The position numbers and the translations under genes were made by a program. From assembly GCA_946885645.1 (NCBI GenBank), contig CAMPGU010000007.1, positions 1 to 37,932 on the forward strand: a DNA stretch of 37,932 nucleotides, given 5' to 3'. The notes below the pieces were generated by a model. That model saw nothing but the letters and a program-made list of their open reading frames with translations. It searched no databases and was not told the DNA's origin. The stretch's first letter is position 1. Each line of letters begins with the position of its first letter. Origin of the DNA: an uncultured Haloferula sp. Lineage in GTDB: Bacteria > Verrucomicrobiota > Verrucomicrobiae > Verrucomicrobiales > Akkermansiaceae. This document shows, one piece after another, positions 8,361 to 16,150 of the stretch.

Positions 8361-9797
8361 GTGCAAGCCTCCAGCAGCGCCAAAGTGCTCGTGCTCCTTT
8401 CCGGCTGGGCGATAGCCGGCTGGCTGCTGGTTTCGCCCCGCGTCGAGCCGATCTCGATTTCCCTGGCCCCCGGTCCGGCCGCGGATGGAGCAGGGGATGA
8501 AGTGGAGCAGGAGAGCGGTTTGGCGAAGGCGTTCCGCACATGGAGCGAGGACCCGCGACTGGCGGGCGCAGCGGTAGGCTTCTGCATCCTCGGGCCGGAG
8601 GGCGAAGAACTTTACTTATCGCCGCTCGCGGAGACCGCATTCTGTCCTGCATCCGCCCTGAAAACGATGACAACTGCGGCGGCGCTGGACCTGCTGGGCC
8701 CCGAGTTTCGTTTTGAAACCGCCCTTGCGGCCGCTGCCGCTCCGGGAACCGATGGCGTGCTGGCGGGCGACCTCGTACTGCTCGGCGGAGGCGATCCCAC
8801 GCTCGCCGGGGAGGATCTGGATGCTCTGGCGACCCAACTGGTGAAGCAGGGGCTGAAGCGGGTGGAAGGACGGGTGATCCCGGACGCATCGGTCTTCCCG
8901 CCGCAGGCGGTAAGCGATCATTGGAACTGGGGGGACATCGGCAATGCGTATGGTGCGGGAGCCTACGGTCTGAATGTGAATCACAACCGTCTGGAGATCT
9001 CCTTCCAGCCGGGCGAAAGGACGGGCTCGCCCGCGCGATTGCTGGAGACGCCGGTCACCGGCAAGGAGACCCGCTGGATCAACCGCGTGAGCACCGGTCC
9101 CGCGGGCAGCGGCGATCAAGTGGTGGTTTACTCAGAGCCCTATGGCAGCACGGTCACGCTGCAAGGAACCGTGCCGCTCGGCGGAAATCCCTTCACCGTG
9201 ACGGGCGCGCTGCCGGATCCGCCGGCGGCTGCAGCGGGCCTCATGACCCTGGCGCTGAAGCGCGCGGGCGTAAGCGTCGCCGGGCGGGAGATCCCCGCTT
9301 CTCCGCCTGCCCTTGTGAAACTGGCCACGCATCGCTCGGCACCCCTCGCGGAGGTCATCGGCCATCTCCACCGGACGAGCGACAATCTGGAAGCCCAGTG
9401 CCTTTTCCTCACGATCGGTCGTCAGGAAAAGAAACAGGCAGCGGAGGCCCTGCGGCGGTATTGGGAAAAGCAGGGGGTGTTCTTCAAAGGGCTTCGTCTG
9501 ATCGATGGTAGCGGTCTCGCCCGCGCGACGATGATCCGGCCCATCGATCTCGCACGGATCAATCACATCGCCCGCCTGGGCCCGCACGGCGCCCGCTTTC
9601 GCGATAGCCTCTCCACCTATCTCGACGGAAAGGTGCGCGCAAAGCTAGGCGCGATGTCCGGCGTGAAAACGGAGGTTGGCTTCCTAACGCTCCCGAATGG
9701 TAAGGTGCTGACCTACGCCCTCATGGCGAATGGGTTGGATCCCGCGCTCGACTACTGGCCGCTCCGGGAGAGCCTGCTGGAGGCCGTGAGCCGCTGA
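8361..9797 (+). CDS. dacB: D-alanyl-D-alanine carboxypeptidase/endopeptidase, PBP4 (peptidase S13) family
   Basis: Periplasmic penicillin-binding protein that trims or cleaves peptidoglycan cross-links. The GTG at 8361 is preceded by GGAG at good spacing and gives an N-terminal membrane or signal segment (VLVLLSGWAIAGWLLVSP). Catalytic motif 1 SALK is at 98-101 (PASALKTMTTAAALDLLGPE), and motif 2 SDN at 340-342. The third motif reads KLG at 428-430 in place of the K[TS]G expected in S13 enzymes; the surrounding AKLGAMSGVKTEVGFL aligns well with the KTG region, so this looks like a substitution and not a misreading. Length of 478 is normal. Activity may be altered; a structural role cannot be excluded. 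It converges with the PDZ gene. Confidence 0.88.
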   Translation: MQASSSAKVLVLLSGWAIAGWLLVSPRVEPISISLAPGPAADGAGDEVEQESGLAKAFRTWSEDPRLAGAAVGFCILGPEGEELYLSPLAETAFCPASALKTMTTAAALDLLGPEFRFETALAAAAAPGTDGVLAGDLVLLGGGDPTLAGEDLDALATQLVKQGLKRVEGRVIPDASVFPPQAVSDHWNWGDIGNAYGAGAYGLNVNHNRLEISFQPGERTGSPARLLETPVTGKETRWINRVSTGPAGSGDQVVVYSEPYGSTVTLQGTVPLGGNPFTVTGALPDPPAAAAGLMTLALKRAGVSVAGREIPASPPALVKLATHRSAPLAEVIGHLHRTSDNLEAQCLFLTIGRQEKKQAAEALRRYWEKQGVFFKGLRLIDGSGLARATMIRPIDLARINHIARLGPHGARFRDSLSTYLDGKVRAKLGAMSGVKTEVGFLTLPNGKVLTYALMANGLDPALDYWPLRESLLEAVSR

Positions 9798-9824
9798 TGG
9801 ATGGCGTGAATCGGCTGCGGGTGC

Positions 9825-10592
9825 TTACCGGTCGTCGTCCGCCTCCTCGATGCGGGCCTTCAGTTTCGCGACTTCTTCCCGCAGCTCCGCGATCTGCCGT
9901 TCCTGACGCGCCAAACGGCGGGCAAAGTTGGCGAACCGCTGATCCGCATCCGGACGCCGCGGGGGACCGCCTTCCTCCGGGTTGTCTTCCGGCTTCGGAC
10001 CTCTCGGCTGCAGGGAAATCGACTTACGCTGGCCCCGGTGGAGGATCTCCAGCGCCAGCGGTTTTCCCTCCTTGCCGCTTTTTTCCACCTTCGCCTTTAG
10101 TTGCTCGATCGTCGCGATCTTGTCCCCGTTGGCCGCGAGAATGATGTCATTTGCCGCGATACCCGCACGCTCTGCCGGGGAATCTTTCGCGACGAGGCTG
10201 ACTCTTGCTCCGGAGCCTTCCTCGATTCCCAAATGCTCTCTCAGGAAGGGTTCCACCGGCTCCACCGAGATCCCGATCATCCATCGCGGTCGATCCGCCC
10301 CCGTCTCCTCCCGTTGCTCTTCGTCCTGAACCATCATTTCCCGCCGCATCCGGTTCATCATCGTCCGTTGGATTCGTTCCGATTCAGTCTCGGGAGCAAG
10401 GACATCCCCCGGGTCCGGGGTCGCCGGCTCTTGGTTGCCTTTCGCCCGCTCCTCCTCGAAAAGCCGCTCCATCGAAAGCGGCTGCTCGGGCGGATCGGGT
10501 TCCACGGGGATTTCCCGGAATTCCTGGGCCTGCGCGGAAACAACGAGAGACGCGGCCAGAATGGCAGCAGGAAGATAAGAGATCGTTTTCAT
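9825..10592 (-). CDS. Secreted PDZ-domain protein with C-terminal coiled coil
   Basis: The protein has 255 residues. An N-terminal signal peptide (ILAASLVVSAQAQ) predicts export. A Pro/Glu-rich, low-complexity stretch follows, then one PDZ domain (RWMIGISVEPVEPFLREHLG, SPAERAGIAANDIILAANGD, LALEILHRGQRKSISL) and a heptad-rich C-terminal helix (RRLARQERQIAELREEVAKL). No trypsin-like catalytic domain precedes the PDZ, so this is not a DegP/HtrA protease but a PDZ-only adaptor or substrate-binding protein. The start region (MKTISYLPAA) is unambiguous. It diverges from the haem/CBM fusion gene across a 108-bp intergenic region. Partners unknown. Confidence 0.8.
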   Translation of the reverse strand: MKTISYLPAAILAASLVVSAQAQEFREIPVEPDPPEQPLSMERLFEEERAKGNQEPATPDPGDVLAPETESERIQRTMMNRMRREMMVQDEEQREETGADRPRWMIGISVEPVEPFLREHLGIEEGSGARVSLVAKDSPAERAGIAANDIILAANGDKIATIEQLKAKVEKSGKEGKPLALEILHRGQRKSISLQPRGPKPEDNPEEGGPPRRPDADQRFANFARRLARQERQIAELREEVAKLKARIEEADDDR

Positions 10593-10700
10593 GGGTACTG
10601 GGGAATGAGATGCTTACCCCTCGCTCTGTCCCGAAGTATTTCAAATCACATTTGCGCCGTGGCTTGACCGCGGGGCGGGCGGCTGAGAGCAAAGGATCGC

Positions 10701-11609
10701 ATGAAACCCATCCGCCCGGTCCTCTTCGTCGCGCTTGCCTCGCCCCTCTTGGCGGCACCCACGGACGGGGAACTGCTGCGCTACGTGAAAGAGCGCGCCA
10801 CGCTGGAGCGGGTCACCCCGGAGCGTGTGGAAATGGCAGCAGCGGTCTCCGAGCGGTGCAATATCGATGCCCTGCCAGTCGTGAATCCCCACGCCGCCAC
10901 CTTTCACGTCTATGCCAATGACAGGGCCGTGCTGCCGGTTTTCGATCCTTGGGGAAAATTCCCTGAAGGCAGTGTCCTGCTGAAGGAAAAGTTCGGGGAA
11001 CCCGGCGGAAAGACCGAGCTTTTCACCGGCATGCTGAAACGCGAAAAGAGCTTCTTTCCACAGGCCGGCGACTGGGAATTCTTCACCGTGGACGCCGCGG
11101 CCGCGAAGGTGGCGGAGCGCGGCAAGCTGCAACGATGCGCGGCCTGCCATGAAGACTACGTCAAGGGTGACCACGTCAGTAAAAATTACGCCGCGCCGGG
11201 TCAGTTGAGCGGCGGACGCATCGTGCTGCATTCCAGCGCTGCGAAGGCGCACGGCGAAAAGCTGCACTACGAGGAGCAGGAGAATAAGAACACCCTCGGC
11301 TTCTGGGTGAATCCCGCCGACTGGGCCTCTTGGAACTTCCAGCTACAGCGCCCCGGAACCTATGCAATCCACGTCTGGCAAGGCTGCGGAAAGGGGAGCG
11401 GCGACAGTGAGGTGGAGATCCGCTGCGCCGGACAAAACTCGCGTTTCAAGGTGGAGGAGACCGGGCATTTCCAGAATTTCAAGGAACGCCGGGTTGGCAA
11501 GGTCGCCTTCCGCGAGGCGGGGCCGCAGGTCCTCGAAGTTCGCGCCCTTTCCAAGCCCGGCGCGGCCGTGATGGATCTGCGCCAGGTGGTGCTGGTGCCG
11601 GTGAAGTAG
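10701..11609 (+). CDS. Secreted cytochrome P460-like haem protein fused to a carbohydrate-binding-like domain
   Basis: The protein has 302 residues and a signal peptide (PVLFVALASPLLAAP). Residues ~20-165 resemble the cytochrome P460 fold (TFHVYANDRA, FPEGSVLLKEKF, DWEFFTV), ending with a covalent haem c motif CAACH at 146-150. Residues ~168-302 form a separate beta-rich domain (LGFWVNPADWASWNFQLQRP, CGKGSGDSEVEI, FQNFKERRVG, VMDLRQVVLV). It matches the galactose-binding-like accessory domain frequently attached to planctomycete and verrucomicrobial sulfatases and glycosidases. Haem attachment would depend on the ResB/CcsA system found elsewhere in the window. Possible roles are extracellular redox or NO/hydroxylamine chemistry at a polysaccharide surface; this is inference. 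It converges with alkB, 7 bp apart. Confidence 0.75.
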   Translation: MKPIRPVLFVALASPLLAAPTDGELLRYVKERATLERVTPERVEMAAAVSERCNIDALPVVNPHAATFHVYANDRAVLPVFDPWGKFPEGSVLLKEKFGEPGGKTELFTGMLKREKSFFPQAGDWEFFTVDAAAAKVAERGKLQRCAACHEDYVKGDHVSKNYAAPGQLSGGRIVLHSSAAKAHGEKLHYEEQENKNTLGFWVNPADWASWNFQLQRPGTYAIHVWQGCGKGSGDSEVEIRCAGQNSRFKVEETGHFQNFKERRVGKVAFREAGPQVLEVRALSKPGAAVMDLRQVVLVPVK

Positions 11610-11616
11610 ATCGGCG

Positions 11617-12222
11617 CTACCGCCGCTCCATCGTCCGGAAGGTGAGGTTGATCCGCGGCGTGCTCGTTTTCTTCGTCGGTGGCAGCCGGTGATGCCAGTG
11701 CGTCTGCGTTTCATCCTTCATCACGAGCAAGCTGCCGTGTTCCAAAATCAGGGAAACGCTCTCCTTCGTCCGCTTGTGCCGGAAGGCGAACTTCCGCTCG
11801 GCGCCGAAGGTGACGGAGGCGATGCTGGAGTTCCTCGCCAGCGCCTTCTCGTCATCGCTATGCCAGGCCATCCCTTCGCTGCCGTTGTGATAGAGATTGA
11901 GCAGGCAGGAGTTGAAGGCGGAGCTGGTGATCTCTTCGACCCGCGCCTTCAATTCCAGCAATTCCGCCGTCCACGGCAGCGCTTGTTTCGTCGTGCCGGA
12001 GTAGGTGTAGGAAAAATCGGAATCACCGTACCATGCCACCTTCCGCGCGGTCATGATGTGTTTCCCGAAAATCACCGCCTCGTCGTTTTTCCACGGCACT
12101 GTGGAAAGCAGGGCTTCGTAATATTTCGATGCATCGGGATCGCGGAAGATACGGCCGTGATAATTGACCGTGCCGTCGCAAGGCAGAAGGTTGAGCGTTC
12201 CGTCCGAGGGAAAAAGTTCCAT
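11617..12222 (-). CDS. alkB: AlkB-family 2-oxoglutarate/Fe(II) dioxygenase (alkylated-DNA repair)
   Basis: Removes methyl adducts such as 1-methyladenine and 3-methylcytosine from DNA or RNA by oxidative demethylation. The facial triad is visible as HSD (H121, D123) and a downstream His in THWHHRLP (probably H178). The 2-oxoglutarate-binding arginines lie in RINLTFR (190-196). TARKVAWYGDSDFSYTYSG is the nucleotide-recognition segment found in ALKBH2/3-like bacterial AlkB. Length of 201 is standard. The gene begins five bases after the ada stop codon, so both are surely co-transcribed as in the classical adaptive response, where Ada induces alkB. Confidence 0.93.
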   Translation of the reverse strand: MELFPSDGTLNLLPCDGTVNYHGRIFRDPDASKYYEALLSTVPWKNDEAVIFGKHIMTARKVAWYGDSDFSYTYSGTTKQALPWTAELLELKARVEEITSSAFNSCLLNLYHNGSEGMAWHSDDEKALARNSSIASVTFGAERKFAFRHKRTKESVSLILEHGSLLVMKDETQTHWHHRLPPTKKTSTPRINLTFRTMERR

Positions 12223-12227
12223 GGCAC

Positions 12228-13307
12228 TCAGGATCCGGATTTCGTTTCACGATCCAATAGCTCGCGCTTCCTCGCCACTCCCCAGCGATAACCCGCGAGA
12301 CCGCCATCCGTCCTCACCACCCGGTGACACGGGATCGCGATCCCGATGGCGTTTGCCGCGCAAGCTCCGGCCACCGCACGGACGGCGCGCGGGCTGCCGA
12401 GCTTTTCCGCCAGCGCGGCGTAGCTGACCGTGGTTCCCGGCGGGATCTCCCGCAGGGCCTGCCACACCCGCTGCTGGAACGCGGTGCCCCGCACGTCCAA
12501 AGGCAGGTCCAAGCCGATTCCCGGTGCCTCCACGAAGCCAACCACCTTCGCGACGAGCTTCTCGTAATCCTTGTCGCCCCCGATCAACTCGGCTTTCGGG
12601 AAGCGGCCTTCGAGTTCGGCAAGAAGTAATTCCGGATCGTCCCCCAGATGGATCGCGCACACTCCCTTGTCCGAAGACGCGACGAGGATGGTCCCCAGCG
12701 AACATTCACCGATGGCGAAGCGAATCGTTTCCCCCGGGCCACCGCCGCGGAATTTCTTGGGATCCATCCCCAGCATGGCCTCCGACCTCGCGTAAAATCG
12801 GCCGTTCGAGTTGAAGCCCGCCTCGTAGATGGCTTCGGTCACGCTGCGCCGCTTCGGCAATTCCTCCCGCATCCGCCGCGCCTGGATCGCGGACACGTAG
12901 GCCTTCGGGGTCAGTCCCGTGATTTGCTTGAAGACCCGCTGGAAGTGGAAGCGGCTCATCCCCGCTTTCCTTGCCAGCGTTTCAAGATCCGGCGTTTCCT
13001 CGGAACTGGCGACGAGGCGGCACGCGTTGGCCACGGAGGCGATGTGCTCGTCCTTCACGGATCCTCCGTCGGGCCGGCAGCGCTTGCATGGCCGGAAGCC
13101 CGCCTTCTCCGCATCCGCGCGGGAGTCGTGAAATCCCACATTTTCCCGCTTGGCCGTGCGGGAGGGGCAGGAGGGCTTGCAATAGACCCCGGTGGTCCGC
13201 ACGGAATAGTAAAACGTCCCTTCCGCCTGTTGGTCCCTCTCCAGCACCGCCTTCCAGCGTGCTGCTTCGCTCCCGTATTTGTCCTTCGTCTTCGTAGCGG
13301 TCATCAT
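12228..13307 (-). CDS. ada: Bifunctional transcriptional activator/O6-methylguanine-DNA methyltransferase Ada
   Basis: Adaptive-response regulator and suicide repair protein. The 359 residues contain, in order: the N-terminal zinc/methyl-acceptor domain with C43, C47, C74 and C77 (YCKPSCPSR...FRPCKRCRPD); an AraC-type HTH domain (LARKAGMSRFHFQRVFKQIT); and the O6-alkylguanine transferase domain with the active-site motif PCHRVV (C327). The start at 13307 is supported by GGAAGGA six to seven bases upstream. A longer open frame to 13787 exists but has no family match and would bypass that ribosome-binding site. Methyl transfer to the N-terminal Cys is known to turn Ada into an activator of ada and alkB; no clear Ada box was seen upstream. 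It leads the ada-alkB operon. Confidence 0.96.
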   Translation of the reverse strand: MMTATKTKDKYGSEAARWKAVLERDQQAEGTFYYSVRTTGVYCKPSCPSRTAKRENVGFHDSRADAEKAGFRPCKRCRPDGGSVKDEHIASVANACRLVASSEETPDLETLARKAGMSRFHFQRVFKQITGLTPKAYVSAIQARRMREELPKRRSVTEAIYEAGFNSNGRFYARSEAMLGMDPKKFRGGGPGETIRFAIGECSLGTILVASSDKGVCAIHLGDDPELLLAELEGRFPKAELIGGDKDYEKLVAKVVGFVEAPGIGLDLPLDVRGTAFQQRVWQALREIPPGTTVSYAALAEKLGSPRAVRAVAGACAANAIGIAIPCHRVVRTDGGLAGYRWGVARKRELLDRETKSGS

Positions 13308-13652
13308 GGGTGATCCTTCCGGTTTCGGGAACACCCTAATGCAGGTCCGCCTCCCGGAAACTCCGCTTCTTGCTTTTGAATTCCCGCCCTCTGCATTTCC
13401 CGGGCAAAGGGTCAATCCGAGCTCCACGTGGAATGCCGGCCCCGGGCAGGATGGCCGCTGTTCCCGGTTGATAAGTCTTCCGCGCCGCGACGAATTCGCG
13501 GCCCGCCGCGCGTGGATATCCGGGCGGCTTTTGAGCCTCCTGTTCCTTCGAAAGCGGCGGTAATCCAGCTTCAGCCCTCCGCAAATTTGGCGGCGATCTC
13601 TTCCACCGCTGCGCGTTGACAAGCCGCGGGAGCGTGCGCAACCTCCGGGTCC
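13308..13652. other. Intergenic region between divergent ada and the coiled-coil gene
   Basis: This 345-bp stretch holds the ada leader and the leader of the rightward gene. A TTGACC on the minus strand at 13415-13410 and a TTGACA on the plus strand at 13616-13621 resemble -35 boxes, but neither has a convincing -10 partner. No Ada-box sequence, RNA gene or small ORF with support was found. Confidence 0.4.
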
Positions 13653-14312
13653 ATGGACACATTGAAGATTCTGCTGGGTGCCACGATCGCATTGCTGCTC
13701 GGGGCTCTGGCCGTCTCGTATAAGAATAACGCCGCACCGGGGGAAAGCTCCGCTGAAAAGAACGAGCTCGCCGAGATGAAGCGCCAACTCGCCGAGATCC
13801 AGGCGGAGCAGGACCGCATCGCAACCGAGCGCGAGCGCCGGGCCCTGGCGGAACTTTCGGCGAGAGCTGCTCCTGCCGAGGAAGCGGCTCCCGACCCAAG
13901 CCAGATGGAGGCCATGAAGGCCGAAATCGCCAGGCTGCAGGAGGAAAAGGAGAAGGCCACCCGCGACGCCGAGACGTCTGACAAGGAAGCCGCCTTCGTG
14001 ACCGGCAAGGTGACGGAGAGCCGCGACAAGGAAGCCCGCCGCGCCCGCATCATCAAGGACGCCCTGGTGATGGCCCGCGTGAAGGAATGGGTGGAGGACG
14101 ACAAGCTGGGCGGCTTCGCGACAATTGAAATCGTGATGCCCGAGAACGTCACTCCCGATACGGTCCTCTGCATCCGCCGGAACACCGGCATCCTAGGCCG
14201 CCTGAAGGTGGGCGAGGTGACCGTGGAGGGTGCCATCGCCACGCCGGTGAGCAGTTTCACGGACGTGCGCCCGGAGCCGGGCGACGAACTGATCATGGAG
14301 CCTCCTTTCTGA
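13653..14312 (+). CDS. Membrane-anchored coiled-coil protein of unknown function
   Basis: The 219-residue protein starts with a single transmembrane or uncleaved signal segment (ILLGATIALLLGALAVSY). Two long charged heptad regions follow (ELAEMKRQLAEIQAEQDRI and MEAMKAEIARLQEEKEKAT). The C-terminal ~70 residues form a compact beta-type domain (FATIEIVMPENVTPDTVLC, GRLKVGEVTVEGAIATPV, PGDELIMEPPF). This architecture suggests a membrane-tethered periplasmic or cell-envelope protein. No enzyme motif is visible and no family was recognised. rimO lies 91 bp downstream, with a terminator-like hairpin in between, so the two are probably separate transcription units. Confidence 0.8.
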   Translation: MDTLKILLGATIALLLGALAVSYKNNAAPGESSAEKNELAEMKRQLAEIQAEQDRIATERERRALAELSARAAPAEEAAPDPSQMEAMKAEIARLQEEKEKATRDAETSDKEAAFVTGKVTESRDKEARRARIIKDALVMARVKEWVEDDKLGGFATIEIVMPENVTPDTVLCIRRNTGILGRLKVGEVTVEGAIATPVSSFTDVRPEPGDELIMEPPF

Positions 14313-14341
14313 GAAACCGGTAGTCTTTCTGCTCCGCTAAC

Positions 14342-14380
14342 AAGACTGGCAGCGCGCGTCGCTCCAGTCTTCTGTCTTTC
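14342..14380 (+). terminator. Terminator-like hairpin upstream of rimO
   Basis: AAGACTGG (14342-14349) pairs perfectly with CCAGTCTT (14364-14371), and an inner AGCG/CGCT extends the stem to 12 bp with one bulged C. The tail TTCTGTCTTTC is T-rich but interrupted. It lies 30 bp after the coiled-coil gene and 32 bp before the rimO ATG, so it could end the upstream transcript or attenuate rimO. Confidence 0.55.
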
Positions 14381-14403
14381 GCCTGCACGTCTCTCCTTTC
14401 ACC

Positions 14404-15807
14404 ATGTCCACCACTGTTGGTCTCATTTCCCTGGGTTGCGCGAAAAACCTCATCGATTCCGAGGTGATGATGGGTCACCTCGCCGAGGCCGGCATGTCGC
14501 TGACCTCCGAGGCGGAACTCGCCGATGTCCTGATCGTGAACACCTGCTCCTTCATCGATATGGCGAAGCAGGAGTCGATCGACGCGGTCTTCGGCGCGGT
14601 CAACGCCCGGACCGAGGATCCGGATCGCGCGCGCCAGAAGATCATCGTGGCGGGTTGTCTTTCGCAGCGCTTCGCGAAGGACCTGCCGGGGATCATGCCC
14701 GAGGTGGATGCCTTCATCGGGCTGGACCAGATCACCAAGGTGGCGCCGATCATCGAGAACCTGCTCGGAAAGAAAAACGCCGTGGAGGTGGCGAAGACCG
14801 AAGGCCCGGCAGCGACGGATGATCCGCGCGATTTCGTGACGCTGAAGCCGAAGTACGTTCCCGATTACACCACGCCGCGCTTCCGCCTGACGCCGGAGCA
14901 TTTCGCCTACGTGAAGATCGCGGAGGGGTGCAACCACACCTGCACCTTCTGCATCATCCCGCAGATCCGCGGCCGCCACCGCTCCCGCACGCAGGAGTCG
15001 GTGGTACGGGAGGTGGAGGCGCCGGTGAAATCCGGCGTCAAGGAGATCAACCTCATCTCCCAGGACACCACCTACTTCGGCATGGACCAGTGGACGGACG
15101 AGCGGCCCAAGCCGAGCTCCCCGGTGGATTCGACGAAGGGCGAATCGCTCTCCACCTTGCTGCGCGAGATCAACACGATCGAGGGGGATTTCTGGGTGAG
15201 GCTGCTCTACACCCATCCGGCGCATTGGTCGGACGAGCTGATCCAGACCATCGCCGCGTGCGACAAGGTGGCGAAGTACGTCGATATCCCGCTGCAGCAC
15301 ATTTCCGACCGCATGCTCACCGCGATGAAGCGGGTGACCAGCGGCGACTATATCCGCGATCTCCTGCGCCGCATGCGGGCCGGCATTCCGGGCCTCGGTA
15401 TCCGTACGACATTCATCGTAGGTTTTCCCGGGGAGACCGAGGAGGACTTCGAGGAACTGTTGGAATTCATCCGCGAGTTCCGCTTCGAGCGGGCTGGGGT
15501 GTTCCAATATTCCAAGGAAGAGGGGACGCGCGCGCACAAGATGGACGGGCATCTCCACCACATGACCCGCAAGGGCCGCTGGAGCCGCGCGATGGCTGAG
15601 CTGCAGAAGGTGGCCGCAGAGGTGAACCAGCAGCAGATCGGCAAGAAGGTCCGCGTGCTGGTGGAGGAAAAGGGCGTCGGCCGCACCGCGTGGGATGCCC
15701 CCGAGATCGACGGCTCCGTGCACGTGGATGAAAGCATCCCGGTGGGGGAATTCGCGGAGGTGACCATCGCCGACTGGCGCGGCTACGATCTGGTGGCGGC
15801 ACGGTAG
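14404..15807 (+). CDS. rimO: Ribosomal protein uS12 methylthiotransferase RimO
   Basis: Radical-SAM enzyme that adds a methylthio group to the conserved Asp of ribosomal protein uS12. The N-terminal UPF0004 domain has the three cluster cysteines C12 (LGCAKN), C48 (NTCSF) and C85 (AGCLSQ). The radical-SAM triad is C176, C180 and C183 in EGCNHTCTFCIIP, followed by IRGRHRSR, LISQDTTYFG and the TRAHKM segment. A C-terminal TRAM domain ends at GYDLVAAR. SLGCAKNLIDSE at the start is diagnostic of RimO as opposed to MiaB. Length of 467 is normal. The ATG at 14404 gives the family-standard N-terminus. Confidence 0.95.
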   Translation: MSTTVGLISLGCAKNLIDSEVMMGHLAEAGMSLTSEAELADVLIVNTCSFIDMAKQESIDAVFGAVNARTEDPDRARQKIIVAGCLSQRFAKDLPGIMPEVDAFIGLDQITKVAPIIENLLGKKNAVEVAKTEGPAATDDPRDFVTLKPKYVPDYTTPRFRLTPEHFAYVKIAEGCNHTCTFCIIPQIRGRHRSRTQESVVREVEAPVKSGVKEINLISQDTTYFGMDQWTDERPKPSSPVDSTKGESLSTLLREINTIEGDFWVRLLYTHPAHWSDELIQTIAACDKVAKYVDIPLQHISDRMLTAMKRVTSGDYIRDLLRRMRAGIPGLGIRTTFIVGFPGETEEDFEELLEFIREFRFERAGVFQYSKEEGTRAHKMDGHLHHMTRKGRWSRAMAELQKVAAEVNQQQIGKKVRVLVEEKGVGRTAWDAPEIDGSVHVDESIPVGEFAEVTIADWRGYDLVAAR

Positions 15808-15852
15808 AACGGTAGCTCTCCGGCTCTTCATATAAGAATCTGGTTTTTTCCG

Positions 15853-15881
15853 TTGACGCGGGAAAGCCATACGCATATCTA
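15853..15881 (+). promoter_or_regulatory. Sigma-70-like promoter candidate
   Basis: TTGACG (15853-15858) is followed after exactly 17 bp by TATCTA (15876-15881). The predicted start, around 15888, leads into a structured non-annotated stretch ending in a strong terminator. The 9-mer GCATATCTA covering the -10 recurs at 16310-16318 upstream of tRNA-His, which suggests a shared -10 variant. An alternative -10, TATAAG, sits at 15831-15836 with a poor -35. Confidence 0.45.
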
Positions 15882-15887
15882 CGCCTA

Positions 15888-16150
15888 ACTTCATTCCGAA
15901 ACGATGCGCCTACACCGATCCCAACTGCAAAGCTCCGATGTCCTCGTCCGCGAGGTCGCAGGGGCTTGGCGCCGGGTCATCGGTACCGTGGTCGGGGGCA
16001 TTTGTCCGCCATCGTATAAAGAAATGACCTTTGCCGGTAATCCGGCGCCCAACGGAAGCAGGTTCAGGCAACATCCCGCCTGACAAGCCGCGTAGATCCT
16101 AGGATTTTCCCGCAGCCCTGCTTCCACCGGAAGCGGGGCTTTTTGTTTTC
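15888..16150 (+). ncRNA. Candidate small transcription unit: structured RNA or 59-codon ORF
   Basis: This stretch lies between rimO and tRNA-His, bounded by a promoter-like element and a strong intrinsic terminator. Several helices are visible: AGCTCC/GGGGCT (15931-15936 with 15961-15966) enclosing CCTCG-TCCG-CGAGG; GGTCAT/ATGACC (15975-15980 with 16024-16029); GCCGG-TAAT-CCGGC (16033-16046); and TCAGGC/GCCTGA (16064-16069 with 16078-16083). ATCTACGC (15877-15884) could also pair with GCGTAGAT (16090-16097), closing the whole unit if transcription begins further upstream. An alternative is a 59-residue ORF at 15904-16083 (MRLHRSQLQSSDVLV...), which lacks a ribosome-binding site and has no family match. 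I could not fit it to 6S, SRP, tmRNA, RNase P or a known riboswitch. Class unknown. Confidence 0.4.
16114..16145 (+). terminator. Strong Rho-independent terminator
   Basis: AGCCCTGCTTCC (16114-16125) and GGAAGCGGGGCT (16129-16140) form a 12-bp stem (one G-U pair) around a 3-nt loop, followed by TTTTGTTTT. It is 300 bp beyond the rimO stop, too far to be a simple rimO terminator, and so marks the end of a separate small transcript. Confidence 0.85.

Noticed and set aside
5148..8366. Very long minus-strand open frame (over 1000 codons) opposite gspE and gspF
   Set aside because: It is an antisense shadow typical of G+C-rich coding DNA. Its translation is Arg/His/Gln-rich without domains, while the plus strand encodes two clear secretion proteins.
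13308..13787. Upstream extension of the ada frame by 160 codons
   Set aside because: The Ada family start fits 13307, which has a good ribosome-binding site. The extension is low-quality Arg/Gly-rich translation and runs opposite the coiled-coil gene.
15888..16150. Assignment of the structured intergenic stretch to 6S RNA, SRP RNA, tmRNA or a cobalamin riboswitch
   Set aside because: The GGAAGCAG segment hints at SRP RNA, but the flanking SRP core does not match. There is no tRNA-like end for tmRNA, no single rod with a central bubble for 6S, and no B12 box.
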